A model generated the notes under the pieces. The model was not told where the DNA came from and ran no database searches. It saw only the letters and a program-made list of their open reading frames with translations. Both the position numbers and the translations under genes were made by a program. A stretch of DNA of 64,000 bases from Psychrobacter sp. APC 3281 (lineage in GTDB: Bacteria > Pseudomonadota > Gammaproteobacteria > Pseudomonadales > Moraxellaceae): contig NZ_JASDCS010000003.1 in the NCBI RefSeq assembly GCF_030407815.1, positions 124,001 through 188,000 on the forward strand, given 5' to 3'. This document shows positions 27,977 to 37,467 of this stretch, piece by piece; positions within the stretch are counted from its first letter, which is position 1; each line of letters begins with the position of its first letter.

Positions 27977-28774
27977 TTACTTACCTTGATAAACAGGTTT
28001 ACGCTTCGCTATAAAGGCGCTAACCCCTTCGATAAAGTCATCAGTTTTTGCCATTACGGTCTGTTGCTCTACTTCCGTATCTAACGCCGCGCTCAAACCA
28101 GAGAAGGCGTGTACATTGAAACTCTCTTTCATAGCGGCCAACGCTTTGCCTGGTAGTTGGCTCAATCGTAGCGCCAATGCTTGTACGGTGGCTTCTAGCT
28201 CGTCAACACTTACCACGTTGTTCACTAGATTTAAACGTGCCATGTCTTCGGCTTTTAACTTATCACCCAACATCACAAGCTCAGTGGCTTTTGCGGCACC
28301 AACCAATTGGTTTAATAAGTAAATACCACCTGCATCTGGCACTAGGCCAATATTAACGAACGCTTGTACAAACTTCGCATTGTCTGCGGCAATTCGGAAG
28401 TCGCAAGTGAGTGCCAAGTTCATGCCAGCACCTGCCACGGCACCTTCTAGTTTGGCAATAATCGGCTTATGGATATGACGCAATTTTAAGCTGACTTCGC
28501 CTGCACCTTCTACCATACCTCTTAATTTTTTTGAAACAATATCCTTGTCTAATCCTTCAGACAACATCTCTTTAATATCGCCGCCGCTTGAGAAGTTACC
28601 ACCAGCCCCTTGTAAAATAATCACTCGTACTTGATCATCTGCAGCCGCTTTATCTAGCGCTATCAAGACTTGGTTTTTTAAGGGTGTGCCAAAGGCATTT
28701 AAGCTTTTTGGATCGTTAAAGGTAATGGTAGCAATGTGCTCTGCAACTTGATAATCGACGAGAGACTGTGACAT
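27977..28774 (-). CDS. Enoyl-CoA hydratase/isomerase family protein (PaaG-like)
   Basis: This 265-residue crotonase-fold protein acts on acyl-CoA thioesters. Oxyanion-hole segments are GGNFSSGGDIKEM (about 55-67) and GAVAGAGMNLALTCDFRIA (about 110-128). The position of the second hydratase Glu is Asp in NIGLVPDAGGIYLL, a pattern found in isomerase-type members such as PaaG, so isomerase activity is more likely than hydratase. No other phenylacetate or beta-oxidation genes are adjacent; it is monocistronic. Confidence 0.85.
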   Translation of the reverse strand: MSQSLVDYQVAEHIATITFNDPKSLNAFGTPLKNQVLIALDKAAADDQVRVIILQGAGGNFSSGGDIKEMLSEGLDKDIVSKKLRGMVEGAGEVSLKLRHIHKPIIAKLEGAVAGAGMNLALTCDFRIAADNAKFVQAFVNIGLVPDAGGIYLLNQLVGAAKATELVMLGDKLKAEDMARLNLVNNVVSVDELEATVQALALRLSQLPGKALAAMKESFNVHAFSGLSAALDTEVEQQTVMAKTDDFIEGVSAFIAKRKPVYQGK

Positions 28775-29113
28775 TTGAGATTTCCTTATTTTAAATGACT
28801 GTTTTAATATTCTGTATCAATGACAATACTTTGAGATAAAGGTAAAAATGGTTCAATGCTGATTACTATAGCAGCTTGCTACGATTATAAAAGCATGTTT
28901 TGTGGGCGCTTAAGACACATCTACATACTGGTAAACTTTACTATTCTATTGTAAAAGCTGATGCTAGCTAATGAGACAAAACGACTGGCTCGTAAAAAGG
29001 CTATGACCTAAGGGGCTAATGGATTATGCTAATATGCCAGGTTGAGCGTAAAAGAGTCGTAAAAGACACAAGGGTACGCTCGAACTTTTCATTGATCAAA
29101 CAAGGATGTGGTT
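28775..29113. other. Intergenic region between divergent genes
   Basis: This 339-bp region contains the promoters of the flanking genes. I see no ORF, hairpin or repeat of note. AAGGA at 29102-29106 is the ribosome site of the next gene. Confidence 0.5.
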
Positions 29114-29926
29114 ATGCCAACTATCACTGTAAATAACGCTGATATTTATTACGAAGACAGTGCACCGAACGACACGCAAAAGCCCGTTATCGTATTTGCT
29201 CACGGTCTACTGTGGAGCTCACAGATGTATGATAAGCAAGTAGAGCATTTTCAAACAGACTATCGTTGTATTGCTTTTGATTTTCGCGGGCAAGGTCAGT
29301 CGCAGGTTACTAAGTCTGGCTATGATATGGAGACGCTGACTGACGATACGCTTGGCTTGCTTGCAGCGCTTGGTATTGATAAGTGTCACTTTGTTGGGCT
29401 ATCTATGGGCGGGTTCGTGGCTCAACGTATCGCGCTCAAACGCCCTGAGTTGCTGTTGTCATTGACGCTGTTAGAAACCTCTGCTGACCCTGAAGATCCA
29501 AAAAACATACCTCAGTATCGTAAGCTGGTTAAAGCGATTCGCTGGCTAGGTATGAAGCGTGTGAGTAATAAGGTGATGCCAATCATGTTTGGCAGTACTT
29601 TCTTGGCAGATAAGTTACGCAAATCTGACCGTAAGCAGTGGCTAACGATGCTACAAAGCAATCGCAAGGGCGGCGTGGTCAAAGCAACAATGGGCGTGAT
29701 TGAGCGTACAGGTACTTATGAGCAGCTGGGTGAGATTACAACGCCAACACTAATTGTGGTAGGTGATGAAGATGCTGCCACGCCTTATGCCAAATCTGAA
29801 CGCATGCATTTTGCTATCGCTGGGTCCAAGCTTGCTATTATCAAAGGTGCGGGTCATACATCGACAGTAGAAGAGCCTGATCAAGTGAACCAAGTCCTCC
29901 GTCAGTTTTTGGAAAGTTGTGCTTAA
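29114..29926 (+). CDS. Alpha/beta hydrolase, enol-lactonase/haloperoxidase-like
   Basis: This 270-residue serine hydrolase has the oxyanion motif FAHGLLWSSQMY, the DFRGQGQS motif, the nucleophile elbow GLSMGG (Ser about 96), the acid in VGDEDAATPY and the His in GAGHTSTVEEP. This set is typical of 3-oxoadipate enol-lactonase-like and epoxide-hydrolase-like proteins; substrate unknown. ATG 29114 is chosen because AAGGA lies 7 bases upstream; a GTG at 29108 gives two more residues. The bidirectional terminator at 29992-30028 follows. Confidence 0.85.
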   Translation: MPTITVNNADIYYEDSAPNDTQKPVIVFAHGLLWSSQMYDKQVEHFQTDYRCIAFDFRGQGQSQVTKSGYDMETLTDDTLGLLAALGIDKCHFVGLSMGGFVAQRIALKRPELLLSLTLLETSADPEDPKNIPQYRKLVKAIRWLGMKRVSNKVMPIMFGSTFLADKLRKSDRKQWLTMLQSNRKGGVVKATMGVIERTGTYEQLGEITTPTLIVVGDEDAATPYAKSERMHFAIAGSKLAIIKGAGHTSTVEEPDQVNQVLRQFLESCA

Positions 29927-29991
29927 TGTAGATACTGTTCGAGAGCTTTAAAGCCTCATATCTATACAGAACCCTAAGCAAATATCTATAT

Positions 29992-30028
29992 AAAAAAGCC
30001 GCTACCTATTATTTGATAGCGGCTTTTT
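29992..30028. terminator. Bidirectional intrinsic terminator
   Basis: AAAAAAGCCGCTA pairs with TAGCGGCTTTTT. It ends both the hydrolase gene and the Ter biosynthetic operon. Confidence 0.85.
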
Positions 30029-30080
30029 GTATGGTGCAAGTTGTTAAGTAGCAGACAGCTAGCTATATCAGCGATAACAG

Positions 30081-31157
30081 TTACATTCGTGAGCTGTACT
30101 GGCTATGTCCATCATCAATAGTTCCAAAGGCTTCTGCACGATTGACAATCTCAGTCGCCCAAGCACGGTGCGTCGCAGGCTCTAGCATCGTATTATTGTA
30201 CTTAAATACTGCTTTGGCTTCAGTGTGAAGGATCGCTTGTGCTTCATCCAATGTACTCAATGGCACACAGTAAGCTTGCTGTACTAGGGCGATTTGGCTT
30301 GGATGAATGACAGTTTTGCCCACCATCCCTAAGCTGACATCTCGGTTTAGCTCTTGCATAAACAGTGTCGGCTGATCCAAATATTCAAATACTGGCGCGG
30401 TAAGATAAAAACCATGCGGCACAAAACAGCCAAGCATTTGATAAGCCAACGTACCGATAGGCGAGTCATAGACAATACTGTTTTTTGGGCGACGTAAGCG
30501 CAATGCTGCGAACAAGTCATTTCCACCGATACGCAATGCAAAAACTGGCTGGCTAAACGCTTCTTTAAAAGCGATGGCAAGCTCCTGATTGTGATGCGGA
30601 TTAAACAGCGCTGCGGTTTCGAGCGTCGGCATAAGTAGTTGATCTACTTTTAGGTTCTGACAAGCCATGCGCCAGTTAGATAGGCTATACATATCGACTT
30701 TTGGCATAACGAAACCATCGATAAGGTCAATATGGGTGTAGTCAGCCAGTTGCTGTAGCATCATTGGGCTACGTGGACGTATAAAGACCAGTGGACGTGT
30801 CGGGTGTTGAGCATGAATTTTCGCTGATTTAGATGGCGCATTGATGCTATTCACATGTTCTGCCCATGTCTCCAGAAGGGTTCGCAAACGCTCAAGCGCT
30901 AACTCAACATCCTGCTGACTGACCGCATCTTCTAGACAGATAATAATACTATTAATCGTCGGTAATTTATCTCGCTTGATGACTTGCCAAATATCTTGGC
31001 GAGTCGCAGGCATGTATAAGCTAGCACCGAGCTGATATGGATGGTGCGTGTGCGGTTTGACCATCGCATGACGCTCAGTGATCAGATGCGCATAAGATTG
31101 GGTATCATTGTAAAGGTCTGACTCGGTTTTTAGCATATCTGACATAATTGGCATCAT
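30081..31157 (-). CDS. Ter-associated CitE-like C-C bond lyase (HpcH/HpaI aldolase fold)
   Basis: This 358-residue TIM-barrel protein is related to citrate lyase beta subunit and HpcH/HpaI aldolases. Visible elements are LGASLYMPATR (about 43-53), IICLEDAVSQQDVE with a metal-binding Glu, FIRPRSP, a FALRIGGNDLFAALRL segment and a GMVGKTVIHPSQI motif typical of CitE. It is the last gene of a five-gene minus-strand operon (53 bp after the PRTase-PELOTA gene). Computational work on Ter systems (Anantharaman, Iyer and Aravind) places such lyases with PRTases, HAD and ATP-grasp proteins in a predicted pathway for a nucleoside-like metabolite. The start among several early Met codons is uncertain. 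Confidence 0.85.
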   Translation of the reverse strand: MMPIMSDMLKTESDLYNDTQSYAHLITERHAMVKPHTHHPYQLGASLYMPATRQDIWQVIKRDKLPTINSIIICLEDAVSQQDVELALERLRTLLETWAEHVNSINAPSKSAKIHAQHPTRPLVFIRPRSPMMLQQLADYTHIDLIDGFVMPKVDMYSLSNWRMACQNLKVDQLLMPTLETAALFNPHHNQELAIAFKEAFSQPVFALRIGGNDLFAALRLRRPKNSIVYDSPIGTLAYQMLGCFVPHGFYLTAPVFEYLDQPTLFMQELNRDVSLGMVGKTVIHPSQIALVQQAYCVPLSTLDEAQAILHTEAKAVFKYNNTMLEPATHRAWATEIVNRAEAFGTIDDGHSQYSSRM

Positions 31158-31210
31158 AAGTAGAGGGTATAAGAGAACGGAAAAGAAAGTATTTAATACC
31201 GTTAAATGTA

Positions 31211-32392
31211 TTAAGTGTCTTGGGAGCGCTGCTTGATAAGCGTGATGGCTTGATAAGGCAGTATTTTATCACCTAATACACTGATAGTGATATTTCGTTG
31301 TGCACATAAATGGCGTAGCAGTACGGTATCAGGGTGCTCAGCAGTGGCGAGCAATATACGTTCGGGATCACGGCGTAATATGGCACGTGTTGCCTCAGCA
31401 ATAGTCGGCTTAATACGGTTACGATTGATAATCTTATAGTCTGCGGCCAACGTCTCTATCAACGCCGCAGTCTGGTAGCGTGGCTGCTGGTAAATCGGTA
31501 AACGCGCTAGAGTGGTAGCCAATGAACGTCTCACGGCATCGATACGCTCAATAAATGCCAAACTGTGATCTACCTCAATTAAATCATCATAAAAGACACT
31601 GCGATGCAGACCTGATGAAGGCTCTGTATACAAGCTACGTGAAATTAATCCTGATACGGTGCTATTTAACAAACCCGATGGGATCAACCAGTCTTCTTCA
31701 CTAGCCGCCATCCAAGCAACACCAGCAGGATCGGCAAGGGTCAGTAGCGGAATGACATCAGTGCCTTGATGAAAAATGTTGGCAAAATTAACATGAGTAG
31801 AATCGCTAAACGTCTCTAGACTACGAGCCAATTCTTGATAAATAGCACCTTTACCTGTCCAGCCATCGACGAATACGACTGGACTGTTTGGATAAGCCTC
31901 TAGTAGCATTTGCAGTGCCACTGGATCAAGACCACGATCCCGAATAATACTGATGCCATAATGTACACTTGGCAAGTGATAGCTACTGTCTGTATCCGAC
32001 AGCGCACGTTGCAATAACACACCAATCGGTAGACCAGCTCGCACCAAACTGACCAAAACCAGTGGGTGCTCATCACTCACATTCTGCTGGAACACATGAT
32101 GTAGCGTATGAGACAAATGAGCGATATCGGTCGCGGTCCTTGTTGAGCCTTGCTCTAATGCTTGTATGTATAGCTGCTCATGCATTGCAGTAGGTGCTTG
32201 CTCTAAGGTCAACATGTCAGAGTAATGGCGTTGTCCACTTTGGATAAGTGCTTCTTTTTGACTGACGGGCACATCGGTAACCGCGTCCTTATCTACCATA
32301 TCGAGTAGGACAGTGACATCGCTTGCAAGATAGCTGCCTGAGCCATAGTTTTTTAAATCGGCTCTTTTTATCTGTATATTAGGAAAAGTCAT
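31211..32392 (-). CDS. Ter-associated phosphoribosyltransferase with C-terminal PELOTA-like domain
   Basis: This 393-residue protein has a PRTase core with SLVRAGLPIGVLLQRAL (about 115-131) and the PRPP loop VVFVDGWTGKGAI (172-184), matching the ComF-like PRTase_3 family of Ter operons. A helical middle follows, then a C-terminal segment of about 75 residues (IKPTIAEATRAILRRDPERI, LLATAEHPDTVLLRHLC, ISVLGD) resembling the PELOTA/L7Ae-like RNA-binding domain reported fused to these PRTases. It likely uses PRPP with an unknown base or acid. Gene spacings in the operon are 42-65 bp. Confidence 0.85.
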   Translation of the reverse strand: MTFPNIQIKRADLKNYGSGSYLASDVTVLLDMVDKDAVTDVPVSQKEALIQSGQRHYSDMLTLEQAPTAMHEQLYIQALEQGSTRTATDIAHLSHTLHHVFQQNVSDEHPLVLVSLVRAGLPIGVLLQRALSDTDSSYHLPSVHYGISIIRDRGLDPVALQMLLEAYPNSPVVFVDGWTGKGAIYQELARSLETFSDSTHVNFANIFHQGTDVIPLLTLADPAGVAWMAASEEDWLIPSGLLNSTVSGLISRSLYTEPSSGLHRSVFYDDLIEVDHSLAFIERIDAVRRSLATTLARLPIYQQPRYQTAALIETLAADYKIINRNRIKPTIAEATRAILRRDPERILLATAEHPDTVLLRHLCAQRNITISVLGDKILPYQAITLIKQRSQDT

Positions 32393-32457
32393 AGTATGAA
32401 TAATAGCACTCGGAATGATAACAGTGGATTTGCGTGGCTGTTGTTTAAGCTGATGGT

Positions 32458-33288
32458 TTAGCCTGACGATTTAGACGGGTATTGCTCATGCAATTGGCCA
32501 TGATTGGGCATACCGTACCAGTCTAATAACTGTAAGAAAGGCAGGTCAGCTAAGCTATCACCAAAACCAAAACTGGGACGCTGATGGTCTAAATGATGCT
32601 CTAATAAAAACTGTACCGCATGACGCTTATGAACCGCATGGGGCAATATCGCTAGGTTATTGGCATTCACATGCACATAGAAATCTTGATCAAAATCACG
32701 TATCAGAGTGGGCAGTTTCTCAGCTAAATCTACGAGCGCTTGATGATCTTTCTGCGCATGTTTGACAGCCAGATAAATGGTTAGCTCTTCATCAACAGAA
32801 CCATTGTTAAAGCTATCGATATGCGGTGTGAATACTAAATGACTTTGCTCGCTTTGACTATGACTGGCAAATAATTCGCTTAACTTATTAAGCTTATTTT
32901 GCAATGGCGCGAGCTTACTATACATATGCTGCTGCCAACTGCTTAGCAGCGCTCCGTCAGACGTTAAAATAATCGCCCCATGAGTTAATACTTGCCAACT
33001 ATCAAAAGGCAGCTTCACACGTTTTATTTCACTACGATCCCGTGCCGTTACTACGATTAATTCAGTACTAGCAAGCAACCAATTAAAAAAGGTTGCTTGG
33101 CGCTGGCTCATAAAACTCAAAGGCTCGTCTTGTTTATTGACCGTCGCACAAACCAAAGTTTCACGCTCAGTAGTGGGTAAGTCCCATGCATCAATTTTAC
33201 GCTGGGTTTGGAATAACGTATCGTCTAAATCCATCAAGGCATAAGGCTTGATGATATCTGGGTTGGCTTTAAAAAATGAGGTAGTCAT
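32458..33288 (-). CDS. HAD-superfamily phosphatase of the Ter operon
   Basis: This 276-residue haloacid-dehalogenase-fold protein has the nucleophile motif ALMDLDDTLFQTQ (Asp20, Asp22), motif II VVTARDRSE (Thr in VTAR, about 79), a Cof-like cap and motif IV FGFGDSLADLPFLQ near 240-253. It probably dephosphorylates a sugar-phosphate or nucleotide intermediate of the operon's product. It is located between the two PRTase genes, a conserved arrangement in Ter biosynthetic operons. Confidence 0.88.
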   Translation of the reverse strand: MTTSFFKANPDIIKPYALMDLDDTLFQTQRKIDAWDLPTTERETLVCATVNKQDEPLSFMSQRQATFFNWLLASTELIVVTARDRSEIKRVKLPFDSWQVLTHGAIILTSDGALLSSWQQHMYSKLAPLQNKLNKLSELFASHSQSEQSHLVFTPHIDSFNNGSVDEELTIYLAVKHAQKDHQALVDLAEKLPTLIRDFDQDFYVHVNANNLAILPHAVHKRHAVQFLLEHHLDHQRPSFGFGDSLADLPFLQLLDWYGMPNHGQLHEQYPSKSSG

Positions 33289-33330
33289 GGTGTCGTCCGT
33301 AAATAATAGGTTTGAAAGTTAGAGAGCAAT

Positions 33331-34647
33331 TTAAAGACTAGGGCCCACCACCAGCACGTTATCTAAACCTCGCCACATAGCATCCACACTATCAGCTGAT
33401 GTTTCTATACACAACACAATCAAATCCCAATCACTAGGCTCAACGTTATAAGCAAAGTTGGTCATACCAAGCCCGTAATTATCGCTAAAGCTCAGCATCG
33501 TGGTAATCGCTCCACCAAGCGCAATCGGTGAGCGGGTTAATGCGCTAAAATTAACCATGGACGCTGTATCTTCGTTGAGCTTGCCGGACTCTGTTTCAAG
33601 CCATTCAGCCAATAGAAACGGCAACCAAACAAACTCATTGCTGCCCAAGACTAAGATTTTTCTTGGTAGCTGAGTAACATCAAAGTTTTCTTGGCCATCG
33701 AAGCGCGTAAATGCACTCTGAAAACTTGAAAGATAGTTAGCAAACCCATCTGTACTGTCTAGCGTTGGAAAACGCCCCCAGTTGCCCGTATCACCGAGCG
33801 CCTGACTACCAGCGGCAGTAGTATCAACAGATGGCATTGTAATAGGTTCAGGATTGGGTGCATCAGTCCATTGCCATGCGCCAGACAGTAAATGATGACG
33901 ATGAAACTCAATACCAGCGAGACGATCGGCCATACGTGTAGGCTTAGCATCTGACTGTGGATTAGATGTTTCTTGATCTAATGACCAGTCTACCAATGTT
34001 GTTAGATGCACTTGCTCTAACTGGCTCAGTCCTGCTTCACGTAAGGCAGTGACGACATTCACACAGGTATTGCCCGTTGAGGCTTCATCATCGACCATAA
34101 TCAGTGTTTTACTGGCCAGGAGCTGCGCTTGAGTAACGCTATCTTTGCTCTGATAAATCAAATGCTGGCTCGCATGACTGTGGTCTTCACAAAATGTCGT
34201 CAGCAAGGATTTGGTACCATTTGGATCACTACTTTCATTGTGCTGTGCATGACGCGTAGAGTTTAATAGCAGCGCTTGAGGATAGCGCGTTTGCAATGCT
34301 TGATGGACGCCAGCAGATAGACCAACAGCGGTCTCTGCCATACCAATGACTAGCACTGGCTCGGCCAAGTCACTAGGCACTAAGTCAGCTAAATCAGTAA
34401 ATGCCTCTCGCATAGTGCTTGGCGCAACGGGAATATGACGACCTAGTACTTTTGAGACAAACAAAAACGCACGCTTTGGATTAATACGCTGGGCAAATCC
34501 TAGCAAATCTTCTAACTGATAATGGGCGTGTTGTTCTGCGCCATTTTTATTAGTGACTGATTTATTAGTGGCTGAGTTAGTTTGATAAGTCAGATCTAGC
34601 GTACCACGGGGTAGGGTGATGGTCGTACTGTGTTGCTCATTTAACAT
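33331..34647 (-). CDS. Ter-associated phosphoribosyltransferase with TRSP domain
   Basis: This 438-residue protein has an N-terminal PRTase_2 domain, with LVIGMAETAVGLSAGVHQAL (about 99-118) and the PRPP-binding loop LIMVDDEASTGNT (182-194), and a C-terminal domain containing the eponymous TRSP motif at 371-374 within FSALTRSPIALGGAI. The Thr/Asn/Ser-rich segments near 22-36 and 260-285 are likely linkers. It is the partner of the PELOTA-containing PRTase in the same operon; together they may act sequentially on PRPP-derived intermediates. 42 bp separate it from both neighbours. Confidence 0.9.
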   Translation of the reverse strand: MLNEQHSTTITLPRGTLDLTYQTNSATNKSVTNKNGAEQHAHYQLEDLLGFAQRINPKRAFLFVSKVLGRHIPVAPSTMREAFTDLADLVPSDLAEPVLVIGMAETAVGLSAGVHQALQTRYPQALLLNSTRHAQHNESSDPNGTKSLLTTFCEDHSHASQHLIYQSKDSVTQAQLLASKTLIMVDDEASTGNTCVNVVTALREAGLSQLEQVHLTTLVDWSLDQETSNPQSDAKPTRMADRLAGIEFHRHHLLSGAWQWTDAPNPEPITMPSVDTTAAGSQALGDTGNWGRFPTLDSTDGFANYLSSFQSAFTRFDGQENFDVTQLPRKILVLGSNEFVWLPFLLAEWLETESGKLNEDTASMVNFSALTRSPIALGGAITTMLSFSDNYGLGMTNFAYNVEPSDWDLIVLCIETSADSVDAMWRGLDNVLVVGPSL

Positions 34648-34689
34648 TCATATTCCTTGGCGCTTTTATTTATATATCGTATAGATTTC

Positions 34690-35916
34690 TTAACCCTGAC
34701 AGCCAACCAGCCATAGGGCACTGCGACTTTGCTTGCTTAGCTGAGGTGTGGTAAGAGGCGTAGCATTGGTCAAATCAGACGTGTTCTCCAAACTGATGCC
34801 AGCGCTCGCCAGTAGGGCAGATAATAACTGAAATTTCACCGCATAGTTCATATTTTGTGCATGTTCATGAACCAGACTGGATGTGACCATACCGACGACC
34901 TCTCCAGTCGGCAATAATAAAGGACTACCACTAGATCCAGGCTGAATGGGTGCAGTGAATTGTATATGACGGATATCGTTATTTAAACCTGTCAATCCTG
35001 ATATACAGCCTTGGGTGACTTGCAGTTGGCTACTCAGTCCTGATAACGGAAACCCCAGTGTGGTAATGGTCTCACCCAATATATCAACACATTGCTGCGC
35101 CAATGGGAGGTAGCTAGGCAAAGGATCGCTAACTCTAATAATGGCTGAGTCGCTTCCGATATCGCTGAATACGACTTGTGCCTCGCGATCAGGCTGACCT
35201 TGCTGACGTATGCCAATCATTGCTGCTGACTCAATCACATGATAGCAGGTCAGCAGATGATAGGGATCAATAGCAAACGCTGTTCCTGTCCAAGTCTCGC
35301 CTGCTTGTACATGACGGGGAGGGCGAGCTTCGTTGTTTGGTTGAGTACGCTGCTGCTGTTGTGCTTCTTGAATAAGTGTATGTGTGCTAGGTGGACGAAT
35401 ATCCAGACTAACCTGTACATGATGTTCAAGGCTCGCTAAGCCTTGGGTTGATGCCTCGCCAAGCGCACGACATTTGAAATGTCTATTACGTTGATATATT
35501 TCTAATATAATCGCCGCTTTGACATGCCGCTCGTTCGTTGTGAAGTTATAGCGAACATCCCCGTTGTTGAGCGTGAGGCTTACGTCATTTAACTCTACCG
35601 CTGGCAAGTTTAGGCTTGGCTCATGATAAACATAAGCAATCAGTTGTAAGAAATTAACGCCAAGTGTATCAAATAACTGGGGTAAATCTAACTGCCATGC
35701 GCTTGGATTATCCTTGTTATCGAGCTGAGCCCAGTCTTTAGACTCATGTAAATAAGCAGGACTACAAACTGCTTTACGGTGGGCATCTAATGGCAACCAT
35801 AATAGCCCAAGCTGCTGTCCAAACTCTAATGGTTTAGTAGTAGAAAATGCGATCGAGCATTTTGGATTTTCGATAACCGTATTGGCTCCTAGCACTAATT
35901 CGACTTGCTTCGACAT
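34690..35916 (-). CDS. TerD-like domain fused to a trypsin-like serine protease
   Basis: This 408-residue cytosolic protein has an N-terminal TerD-like beta-sandwich region (about 1-170, with LNNGDVRYNFTTNERHVKAA and AIILEIYQRNRHFKCRALGE) lacking the canonical acidic Ca2+ motif. A Gln-rich linker (about 180-200) follows, then a chymotrypsin-fold protease with all three catalytic residues, numbered from the upstream GTG: His227 in LTCYHVIE, Asp257 in DIGSDSAII and Ser330 in QPGSSGSP. No signal peptide is present. ATG 35916 with AAGGAA five bases before it is preferred to GTG 35919. It is the first gene of the Ter biosynthetic operon, suggesting that proteolysis is part of the pathway or its control (inference). 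Confidence 0.88.
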   Translation of the reverse strand: MSKQVELVLGANTVIENPKCSIAFSTTKPLEFGQQLGLLWLPLDAHRKAVCSPAYLHESKDWAQLDNKDNPSAWQLDLPQLFDTLGVNFLQLIAYVYHEPSLNLPAVELNDVSLTLNNGDVRYNFTTNERHVKAAIILEIYQRNRHFKCRALGEASTQGLASLEHHVQVSLDIRPPSTHTLIQEAQQQQRTQPNNEARPPRHVQAGETWTGTAFAIDPYHLLTCYHVIESAAMIGIRQQGQPDREAQVVFSDIGSDSAIIRVSDPLPSYLPLAQQCVDILGETITTLGFPLSGLSSQLQVTQGCISGLTGLNNDIRHIQFTAPIQPGSSGSPLLLPTGEVVGMVTSSLVHEHAQNMNYAVKFQLLSALLASAGISLENTSDLTNATPLTTPQLSKQSRSALWLVGCQG

Positions 35917-36636
35917 CACATTTCCTTAGTTTATTTGCGCGATTATAATTATTTTATTGTTTAATGATTTTATCCTTGAGACTAAAGTTTGACTACACAA
36001 AGGGTTTTGATTTTATTTTGAACCTATCATTCTACAAAGAGAAAATATTAATAGGGGTTTTAATATACAGTTAAGATTAATTGCATAATAGATATATCAA
36101 GATATATAGGTTTAAATAATTTCGGAATTCCTTTTAATAATTAATTACTTTTAGGAAATAATGATGAAGTTTTACAGTCTAGCCATTTGTCGGCTAATGA
36201 AGCCACTTATCGGACAAAGCCATATAGTGTATTGCTACAAAACAGGATTCCGGTGATAATACAGTCAAAATCTATTGCTATTTAGTAACTCTACTGTGAC
36301 CAAATATTATCTGTAAAGTCTGAAAATAGTATTTGATTTAAACCTATTAATTCTAATCTTATTTTCAAGCTTGTTACTGTTTCTCGATTAATGAATTTCT
36401 AGTAGTTAGAGCACTTGTATGCTTAATAACTATAAAAGTCGAAGTTTCATCTACTGAATATATTTCATTTCTTATAATATAAAAGATATACAAAAACTAT
36501 TGTGTGGTTGATGTCTGAATATTTTTTATATTGTGAGAAAGTCAGTTGGTGGACCTTTGAAACGTTATTCACATTAGTTTATCTAGATAGCTTGATATAA
36601 GAAAGCGTAGCAGTATTTTAAGAAAAGGAGTGCTCT
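35917..36636. other. Long AT-rich intergenic region between divergent Ter operon and V4R gene
   Basis: This 720-bp region has no ORF of note. It holds the promoters of the Ter biosynthetic operon (minus) and the V4R-MHYT pair (plus). A small imperfect hairpin (TTGTC...GACAA enclosing GGC-TAATGAA-GCC) lies near 36186-36220. An untranslated RNA is possible but not supported by a clear terminator. Confidence 0.5.
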
Positions 36637-37344
36637 GTGAAATTCTCTTGTGCATTAGAAACGTCTTCTGAACGTATTCGTCTGGTCAATGTTATTTCGC
36701 CGCTTATCAAAGCAGGTTATCAGCTAGTCTCCCAAAAGCAAGAACCTTCAGAGAATGGTGGTAATATCATTCATGTGATCGCAAGAAGCCTAGGCTCTAA
36801 AACGCAGGAAGATCTAATCGATGACTTGTCTTCAATTGAAGGTTGTACGCTTTTTAATCTAGAAATAGAAGAAGAAGGCGAATCGTCAGTTGCCCCTGCA
36901 AAAAAGACATTGGATGAGAAAAGTGTCTTATCAGCCATTGGTGCTTATTACCCTAAAATAGCAGATATTGTCAGCCAGTATGAAGATAGTTTACCTATTG
37001 AGCGACGTGTGACGGCATTGCAAGAGTTGGGTCGTAAGGTTGGCGGCGGTATTTACCAGCGTGATTATTCACTTGGCAGTCCACTGAAGATGCCTACTAC
37101 GATCACTCGTGAGCTTGTGCCAGCACTGAAAGGTCTGTCTAAAGTTAAAGCAAAAAACAATGTGATCTATTTAATCAAATGTCCGTTCTGTAAGTCGTCA
37201 GATCATACTCACTCAGGATGTCATTTTATTGTGGGCTATATAGAAGGCTTTTTGGCAAGCAACCCTGCTATAGATGTGGTTCAAGTTGAAGAGACTAACT
37301 GCGGCGCCGGTAGTACCAATATTTGTGAGTTTACCATTGGGTAG
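36637..37344 (+). CDS. V4R-domain protein with N-terminal ACT-like region
   Basis: This 235-residue protein starts at GTG with AAGGAG six bases upstream. Residues about 1-80 look like an ACT-type alpha/beta domain (inference). Residues about 95-235 match the V4R (4-vinyl reductase-like) fold: ELGRKVGGGIY, CPFC (182, 185), H190/H192, GCHFIVGYIEGFL (C195, H196) and EETNCGAGSTNICEFTIG (C222, C230). V4R domains bind small hydrophobic ligands, zinc or haem-type cofactors in various regulators. It is followed at 123 bp by the MHYT protein, with which it may form a sensor pair. Confidence 0.7.
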   Translation: MKFSCALETSSERIRLVNVISPLIKAGYQLVSQKQEPSENGGNIIHVIARSLGSKTQEDLIDDLSSIEGCTLFNLEIEEEGESSVAPAKKTLDEKSVLSAIGAYYPKIADIVSQYEDSLPIERRVTALQELGRKVGGGIYQRDYSLGSPLKMPTTITRELVPALKGLSKVKAKNNVIYLIKCPFCKSSDHTHSGCHFIVGYIEGFLASNPAIDVVQVEETNCGAGSTNICEFTIG

Positions 37345-37467
37345 GAAAAATTGTGTGTAGATAATTTCATGTCTATGCAAAAAAAATCAACGAGCGAATG
37401 ACGCACCGTGTTGCAATAAAAGTAACGTTATTTGACTCAATTCTTATGATAGATAAAAGGCAAAAAA

